A stretch of 64,000 nt of DNA from Parvibaculum sp. Its GTDB lineage: Bacteria > Pseudomonadota > Alphaproteobacteria > Parvibaculales > Parvibaculaceae. Below the pieces are notes generated by a model that did no database searches, was not told where the DNA came from, and saw only the letters and a program-made list of their open reading frames with translations. The stretch's first letter is position 1, and every line of letters starts with the position of its first letter. The stretch spans positions 84,113 to 148,112 of the forward strand of contig NZ_JAUYUS010000023.1 of assembly GCF_030694575.1 (NCBI RefSeq). The letters are read 5' to 3'. Of the stretch, positions 59,043-64,000 are shown piece after piece. A program made the position numbers and the translations under genes.

Positions 59043-60499
59043 GCGCGAACACAGTCGCGGTTGCGGGCGTCGACATTTCCACCGATCACTGGATCGGCGG
59101 CAAGCGCGTCTCGTCGAAACAAAAATTTGCAAACCTCTCTCCCGTCGACGGCTCGCATCTCGCGGATGTGTCGGCGGGCGGCAAGGCAGAGGCGGATGCG
59201 GCGGTTGCCGCGGCACGGAAAGCCTTTCCGGCCTGGGCCGCACTCGGCCCCAAGGGACGTCTGCCGATCCTGAAGAAATTCGCGGAAGGCATAAAGGCGC
59301 GCGCAAACGAACTCGCCGCCGTCGAGACCATGGACAACGGCTCGCTCCTCATGGGCAATGTCCATCGGGTCGTGCCCCGCGCGGCGCAGAACATCGAGTT
59401 CTTCGCCGATTGGGCAATGACGCTGGACGGCCATACGATCGACTCGCCCGAAGTCGTGAACCATGTGAAGTACGATCCGGCGGGCGTCGCTGTGCTCATC
59501 ACGCCGTGGAACGCGCCCCTGATGCTGACGACATGGAAGGTCGGTCCGGCGCTTGCGGCCGGCAACACCATCGTCGTCAAGCCGCCGGAATGGGCGCCGC
59601 TCACCTGTTCGCTCATGGCCGACATTGCACATGAGGCGGGCGTGCCGCCCGGTGTGCTCAATGTCGTGCAGGGGATCGGCGAGGAAGCGGGCGATGCGCT
59701 GGTGAACCATCCCGATATCGACCGCATCAGCTTCACTGGCTCGACCGACACCGCGAAGATCATCGGTCAGGCAGCGGCGCGGTCAATCACGCCGATGAGC
59801 GCGGAACTGGGCGGCAAGTCACCTTTCATCGTCTGTGCCGATGCCGATCTCGACGCCGCCGCGCAGACCGTCGCCGCGCAATACATGAATGCGGGGCAGG
59901 TGTGTCTGGCGGGCACGCGCATCATGGTGGAGAAAAAGATCGAGGAGGAATTCCTCGAAAAGGTACGCGGCGCGGCGAGCCACATGGTGGTCGGCGATCC
60001 GCGCGACAAGGACACGCGGGTCGGACCGCTTATCCACAAGGAGCATTTCGAGCGTGTCGCAGGCTTCGTCGAACGGGCGAAGGCGGACGGCGCCGTGCCG
60101 CTCTGGGGCGGCAACCGGGCGAATTTCGGCGAACTTTATTTCGAGCCGACGCTTTTCGCCCATGTGAGCCCCGAACTCGAAATCGCGCAGCGCGAGGTCT
60201 TCGGCCCGGTGCTCACCTGGCAGAACTTCTCCTCCGATGACGAAGTGGTCGAGCTTGCGAACAATACGAGATACGGCCTTGCGGGCACGCTTTTCAGCCG
60301 CAACGAGAAGCGCGCGATGGACATCGCCTCGCGCGTCACGGCCGGCACGCTCTGGGTCAACTGCTTCTTCATCCGCGATCTCGCGGCGCCTTTCGGCGGC
60401 TCGAAGGATTCAGGTATCGGCCGCGAAGGTGGGGTCTGGAGCTTCGACTTCTACACCGACATAAAAAACATATCGGTCCGCAAGGGATCGTTCGCCTGA
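59039..60499 (+). CDS. hpaE: Aldehyde dehydrogenase, hydroxymuconic semialdehyde type (HpaE-like)
   Basis: A 486-residue NAD(P)-dependent aldehyde dehydrogenase. DHWIGGKRVSSKQKFANLSP opens it; the catalytic Glu lies in AELGGKSPFIV, the Cys in NAGQVCLAGTRIMV, and the ITPWNAPLMLTTWKVGPALA nucleotide region is clear. It ends with FGGSKDSGIGREGGVWSFDF, which resembles HpaE. In the pathway it would oxidise the ring-cleavage semialdehyde (5-carboxymethyl-2-hydroxymuconate semialdehyde) to the diacid. It overlaps hpaB by 4 bases. Confidence 0.86.
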   Translation: MSANTVAVAGVDISTDHWIGGKRVSSKQKFANLSPVDGSHLADVSAGGKAEADAAVAAARKAFPAWAALGPKGRLPILKKFAEGIKARANELAAVETMDNGSLLMGNVHRVVPRAAQNIEFFADWAMTLDGHTIDSPEVVNHVKYDPAGVAVLITPWNAPLMLTTWKVGPALAAGNTIVVKPPEWAPLTCSLMADIAHEAGVPPGVLNVVQGIGEEAGDALVNHPDIDRISFTGSTDTAKIIGQAAARSITPMSAELGGKSPFIVCADADLDAAAQTVAAQYMNAGQVCLAGTRIMVEKKIEEEFLEKVRGAASHMVVGDPRDKDTRVGPLIHKEHFERVAGFVERAKADGAVPLWGGNRANFGELYFEPTLFAHVSPELEIAQREVFGPVLTWQNFSSDDEVVELANNTRYGLAGTLFSRNEKRAMDIASRVTAGTLWVNCFFIRDLAAPFGGSKDSGIGREGGVWSFDFYTDIKNISVRKGSFA

Positions 60500-60511
60500 G
60501 GGGAGGCACAG

Positions 60512-61414
60512 ATGGTTCAGGTAACGGAACTCGGCTACATGGGGCTCGGCGTCAAGAGCCTCAACGAGTGGAAAGATTACGCAACGAAGATCCTCGGGCT
60601 CGAAGTGGCCGATGAGGGCGAGGCGGGCCGATGCTATCTGCGGATGGATTACTGGCATCACCGCTTCATCCTTGAAGAGGATGGAACGGACGATCTGAAC
60701 TATCTCGGCTTCCGCGTCGCGGGCGTCGAGGAATTCCGCGAGATGCACCGGAAGCTCGTCAATGCCGGTATCGACGTGCGGATCGGCTCTTATGAGGAAG
60801 CGGCGGATCGCCGTGTCCTCGAAGTCATGAAGCTCAAGGATGCGAGCGGCTTCCCGATCGAGATTTTCCACGGGCCGCAGGTGCAGTCCGACAAGCCGTT
60901 TCATCCCGGGCGGCGCATGCATGGCCGCTTCAAGACGGGCGAGGGCGGTCTGGGCCATCTCATCCAGAAGGAAACGGTCGGCTTCGAGAAAACCTACGAG
61001 TTCTACAAGCTGCTCGGCATGCGCGGTGGCATCGAATACCGGATTCCCTTCCCCGGTCTCGACAAGCCGTTCGACCTCATGTTCATGCATTGCAACGCGC
61101 GCGACCACACGGTGGCCTTCGGTCCGCCCGGCGAGAGACGCATCAACCACCTGATGATCGAGGTGGAGAATTTCGACGATGTCGGTCTCACCTATGAAAT
61201 CGTACGCCAGGCGGGCATTCCGATCACCATGATGCCGGGCCGGCACGCGAACGACCACATGTATTCTTTCTACTTCATGAACCCTTCCGGCTGGATGTGC
61301 GAAATAGGTTGGGGCGCACGCGAAGCGACACATCAGTCCGAATATTATCAGCGCGACACATACGGCCATGAGCAGAACGATACGGTAATGAAAAAAGGCT
61401 TGATGGAAGTCTGA
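60512..61414 (+). CDS. Type I extradiol ring-cleavage dioxygenase of the second cluster
   Basis: A two-domain vicinal-oxygen-chelate protein, 300 residues. Iron ligands: His149 (GLGHLIQKE), His213 (INHLMIEVE) and Glu264 (WMCEIGWG), with His199 and a C-terminal HANDHMYSFY in the second sphere. By context it would cleave homoprotocatechuate or a similar catechol. E. coli HpaD belongs to another, LigB-type family; VOC-type homoprotocatechuate dioxygenases are known in Arthrobacter and Brevibacterium. The sequence is closer in layout to BphC/HsaC proteins, so the true catechol may be bulkier. Confidence 0.85.
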   Translation: MVQVTELGYMGLGVKSLNEWKDYATKILGLEVADEGEAGRCYLRMDYWHHRFILEEDGTDDLNYLGFRVAGVEEFREMHRKLVNAGIDVRIGSYEEAADRRVLEVMKLKDASGFPIEIFHGPQVQSDKPFHPGRRMHGRFKTGEGGLGHLIQKETVGFEKTYEFYKLLGMRGGIEYRIPFPGLDKPFDLMFMHCNARDHTVAFGPPGERRINHLMIEVENFDDVGLTYEIVRQAGIPITMMPGRHANDHMYSFYFMNPSGWMCEIGWGAREATHQSEYYQRDTYGHEQNDTVMKKGLMEV

Positions 61415-61460
61415 TCGCAACGCGAGCCACGGAATCAGGAAGAGCAGGAAAGAGGAAGTC

Positions 61461-62294
61461 ATGTCGGTATTGAACGGACCGCGCGAAGAATGGCGGCGCA
61501 TACTGCATCAGGGAACTCCGGTATGGGTGAAGCCGGAGGGTAACGACAAGCTGCGGCTCGGCGACGGGCGGACGGTGGATGAGGCGAGTGCGACCTATCT
61601 ACCGCCTTGCGATCCGACAAAGATCATCTGCATCCATCTGAACTACGACTCGCGCCGCGTCGAGTTCAAGGCACCGCCGCTCGTCACGCCGACCTACTTC
61701 CAGAAGCCGCTGACGACACTCAATTCGCATCGCGGTTTCCTCAACCGGCCAGCCGACTGCCAGTATCTCAATTATGAAGGCGAGATCGCGGCTATCGTCG
61801 GCAAGCCCATGCGCAATGTCGCGCCGGCGGATGTGTGGGATCATCTCGCGGGCTTCGCGGCGGCAAACGATGTCGGCGCGCAGGATTTCCGCGACACGGA
61901 TGCGGGCTCGATGCTTCGCGTGAAGGGGCAGGACGGCTTCTGCCCGATCGGGCCGGGCATCGTGCGCGGCGTCGACATCCGGAAAGAGAGAGTGCGGACC
62001 TCTATCAACGGCAAGGTGGTGCAGGACGGGCCGGTAAGCGAGATGACCTTTCCGATCGACTACATCTTCGCCGATCTCTCGCGTCACATCACTTTTCTGC
62101 CGGGCGATGTGGTCCTCACCGGCACGCCGGCGAACTCGCGTCCGATGAATATCGGCGATGTCGTCGAGGTTGAGGTAACGGGCGTCGGGCGCGTCTCCAA
62201 CACCGTTCAGGAAGTACCTGCGCCACGGCACGACGTCGGGCACAAACCGACGGACACGGAAGCGGTGCGGCGCGTGGCCCTCGGGCAGTTCTAG
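61461..62294 (+). CDS. hpaG: Fumarylacetoacetate hydrolase-family protein (HpaG-like isomerase/decarboxylase)
   Basis: A 277-residue single FAH domain. DPTKIICIHLNYDSRRVEF begins the catalytic part; metal ligands lie in LNYEGEIAAIVGKPMRNV and AANDVGAQDFRDTDAGSMLR, and GDVVLTGTPANSRPMNIGDV is the family's C-terminal mark. In hpa pathways such enzymes decarboxylate and isomerise the tricarboxylate intermediate. E. coli HpaG has two fused domains; only one is seen here. It ends 18 bases from the convergent histidine kinase gene. Confidence 0.8.
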   Translation: MSVLNGPREEWRRILHQGTPVWVKPEGNDKLRLGDGRTVDEASATYLPPCDPTKIICIHLNYDSRRVEFKAPPLVTPTYFQKPLTTLNSHRGFLNRPADCQYLNYEGEIAAIVGKPMRNVAPADVWDHLAGFAAANDVGAQDFRDTDAGSMLRVKGQDGFCPIGPGIVRGVDIRKERVRTSINGKVVQDGPVSEMTFPIDYIFADLSRHITFLPGDVVLTGTPANSRPMNIGDVVEVEVTGVGRVSNTVQEVPAPRHDVGHKPTDTEAVRRVALGQF

Positions 62295-62312
62295 CTGCTC
62301 CAGCGCGGTTCG

Positions 62313-63683
62313 TCAGGCGACGGCCTGATTTTCGGATCGGATTCGGCGCGGCAGGATGACCGTCGCAATGGTGCCGCCGCCGGGTTCGCTTTCGAGGTAG
62401 AGGCGGCCGCCCATCATCCGCAGCAACTCGCTGACGAGAGCGAGACCGAGACCCGTGCCTTCGAAAGCGCGGTCGAGCCCGGCATCGGCCTGCCAGAAGG
62501 GACGTAGTGCATTGTCGAGTTCCTCGCGGCTCATGCCGATGCCGGTATCGACGACACGGATCACTGCGCTGCCGTCCATACTTCGGGCGAGGTCGAGCGT
62601 CACCGCGCCTCCTGCGGGCGTGAACTTCACCGCGTTGCTCAGAAGATTGATGAGTATCTGTTTCAGCCGCCGCTCGTCGGTTTCGATTTCCGGGAAAGGG
62701 GGCACACCTTCGAACCTCAGCTGGACGCCGCCGCGCTCGGCGCGGCCGCGCACGATCGCGAGGCAATTGTTGCAAACACGGGCGAAGTCGATCTTCTGTG
62801 TCGTAAGGGTCATTCCTTCGAGTTCGATACGCGACAGGTCCAGAATGTCGTCCACGAGCGAAAGGAGATGCGCACCGGCATTGTGGATGTCGTGCGTATA
62901 TTCGACGTAGCGCCGATGGCCGAGCGGGCCGAACAGTTCCTTCTGCATCGCCTCGGAAAACCCGAGAATAGCATTGAGCGGCGTTCGGAGCTCATGGCTC
63001 ATATTGGCGAGGAATTCTGTCTTCGCCTTGTTCTCGCGCTCCGCCGTTGCGTAGAGCTGTGCCTTCGCCAGCGCCTGGTTGAGCTTCTGTTCGCGTTCGG
63101 CCGCCTCCGCCCGCATGGCAATCAGGCGCCGCGTTCCGCGTAGACGGATTTCCTGTGCGAGCAGGGCGATGACCATCGCAAGGAACATCATGAAGCCGAA
63201 ATGGATGCCGTCCTCCTTGAGGCCGCCGACGAGGTGTGCGGCGGAGAGCCAGACAGAGAGGATCAGTCCGAACGACAAGGCGAGATAAAGGCGCGACAGA
63301 AAGAAGAGCCCCATGGCGACGAGGAGAAGGCCGAAATTGGTCGATTGCTGCGCGTCTCCCGTCATGTACATCTGCGCGGCGGCATTGATGAGGCAGAGCG
63401 AGACGAGGGCGAAGCCGGCGAGGGGGGCAAATCGGGGCGCGAGGAGCTCCGTCCTGACCGAGAGACCAATGGCGGCGGCGATAGCCGCGGTGGTGAGGGC
63501 CAGGCCCGCCATGTGGAGACGCAAGTAAGGCGGCATTGCAAACAAATGCAACACCGTAAAAGTCGCGAACAGTACGGCGACATAGATGGAGATGGGAAAA
63601 ATCGAATCGCGGAAGATCGCACTCAACTCGCGCGCGATACGATCATCTTCCGGATAGACGGCCATCCGGGCTTGTTGAGACAC
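62313..63683 (-). CDS. Membrane sensor histidine kinase
   Basis: About 456 residues from a GTG at 63683 preceded by GAGGAG at 6 bases. The N-terminal part has about six membrane helices in pairs (ISIYVAVLFATFTVLHLFAM, AGLALTTAAIAAAIGLSV, FGLLLVAMGLFFLSRLYLAL, FMMFLAMVIALLAQEIRLRG), then a short coiled coil. A HisKA domain follows with the phosphorylated His (about 230) in FLANMSHELRTPLNAILGFS, and an ATPase domain with NLLSNAVKFT, VVDTGIGM and GTGLGLALV. No receiver domain and no response regulator gene is adjacent, so it is an orphan kinase in this window. The stimulus is unknown. Confidence 0.9.
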   Translation of the reverse strand: MSQQARMAVYPEDDRIARELSAIFRDSIFPISIYVAVLFATFTVLHLFAMPPYLRLHMAGLALTTAAIAAAIGLSVRTELLAPRFAPLAGFALVSLCLINAAAQMYMTGDAQQSTNFGLLLVAMGLFFLSRLYLALSFGLILSVWLSAAHLVGGLKEDGIHFGFMMFLAMVIALLAQEIRLRGTRRLIAMRAEAAEREQKLNQALAKAQLYATAERENKAKTEFLANMSHELRTPLNAILGFSEAMQKELFGPLGHRRYVEYTHDIHNAGAHLLSLVDDILDLSRIELEGMTLTTQKIDFARVCNNCLAIVRGRAERGGVQLRFEGVPPFPEIETDERRLKQILINLLSNAVKFTPAGGAVTLDLARSMDGSAVIRVVDTGIGMSREELDNALRPFWQADAGLDRAFEGTGLGLALVSELLRMMGGRLYLESEPGGGTIATVILPRRIRSENQAVA

Positions 63684-63788
63684 CGGAACACTCCTCACAC
63701 CGCACGGCAAAAAGCCGTGCGCCAAGCCCCCAGCCACGGACACTAGGGGGCGAGCGTAAAACAAACCTTAACAGAAAGTAAAAAGGGA

Positions 63789-64000
63789 TCAGCCGCGTCC
63801 GCGATAGGGCGCGACGCCCTGATCCGGGATCCATACGCCTGCGGGGAGCCGGCCCTGCTGCCAGAAGACGTCGATCGGAATGCCGCCGCGCGGATACCAG
63901 TCGCCGCCGATACGAAGCCATTTTGGCGCCAGCGTGGCAACGAGGCGCTTGCCGATGGCAACCGTGCAATCTTCGTGAAAGGCACCGTGATTGCGAAAGG
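63789..64000 (-). CDS. queF: NADPH-dependent preQ0 reductase QueF, C-terminal part
   Basis: The gene runs off the right edge; 70 residues up to the TGA at 63789-63791 are visible. They read [19 protein letters not shown], then [39 protein letters not shown] and end [17 protein letters not shown] carries the conserved His and Glu of the T-fold QueF family, and [10 protein letters not shown] is also characteristic. QueF reduces 7-cyano-7-deazaguanine to preQ1 in queuosine synthesis. It is upstream of, and co-directional with, the histidine kinase. Confidence 0.88.
   Translation of the reverse strand, partial: FRNHGAFHEDCTVAIGKRLVATLAPKWLRIGGDWYPRGGIPIDVFWQQGRLPAGVWIPDQGVAPYRGRG

Overview
The window is a stretch of a GC-rich alphaproteobacterial chromosome. 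The evidence is the core gene order (rpsB-tsf-pyrH-frr-uppS-cdsA-dxr-rseP-bamA-skp-lpxD-fabZ-lpxA-lpxI-lpxB), the use of LpxI instead of LpxH, the moaC-moeA-lexA block close to trpGDC, and two SOS boxes of the alphaproteobacterial direct-repeat type (GTTC-N7-GTTC). A free-living, aromatic-degrading genus such as Parvibaculum or a relative would fit, but I cannot assign a genus from sequence reading alone.

Layout. Bases 1-6077 hold the end of a LolC/E permease, lolD, two small enzymes, a 44-residue membrane peptide behind a predicted SOS box, and dnaE. Bases 6299-21359 are a nearly unbroken plus-strand series for translation, isoprenoid and phospholipid synthesis, outer-membrane assembly and lipid A. 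On the minus strand follow gltA and gltX, then comEC (plus), lexA, moeA, moaC, a GNAT enzyme and trpC-trpD-trpG. A less GC-rich interval at about 32.4-33.3 kb, with small unknown genes, separates trpG from trpE-ppiD. Bases 37.9-44.9 kb hold tpiA, a cold-shock gene with three small unknown proteins, an AraC/DUF4386 pair, secG, pyrG and kdsA.

From 44.85 to 62.3 kb the window becomes catabolic. The first set (46.5-53.9 kb) is a full ring-hydroxylating and meta-cleavage route: Rieske dioxygenase alpha and beta subunits, dihydrodiol dehydrogenase, extradiol dioxygenase, C-C hydrolase, hydratase, acylating acetaldehyde dehydrogenase and 4-hydroxy-2-oxovalerate aldolase. An AraC regulator follows it, and a TetR regulator with a PhyH-type oxygenase sits at its head. 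The second set (54.9-62.3 kb) resembles the homoprotocatechuate (hpa) route: FADH2-dependent hydroxylase, semialdehyde dehydrogenase, extradiol dioxygenase, FAH-family isomerase/decarboxylase, hydratase and class II aldolase, arranged divergently around a TetR regulator with palindromic sites on both sides. No ferredoxin, ferredoxin reductase or flavin reductase (HpaC) is present, so both oxygenases must borrow electron donors from elsewhere. A membrane sensor histidine kinase and the C-terminal part of queF close the window.

The most notable non-routine signals are the SOS-box-controlled membrane peptide (2308-2477), a three-repeat Pho-box-like element (29722-29750), an in-frame TGA inside an otherwise open frame between trpG and trpE, a possible small RNA transcribed away from tpiA, and the paired ring-cleavage clusters. 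No tRNA, rRNA, CRISPR array, insertion sequence or prophage was recognised.
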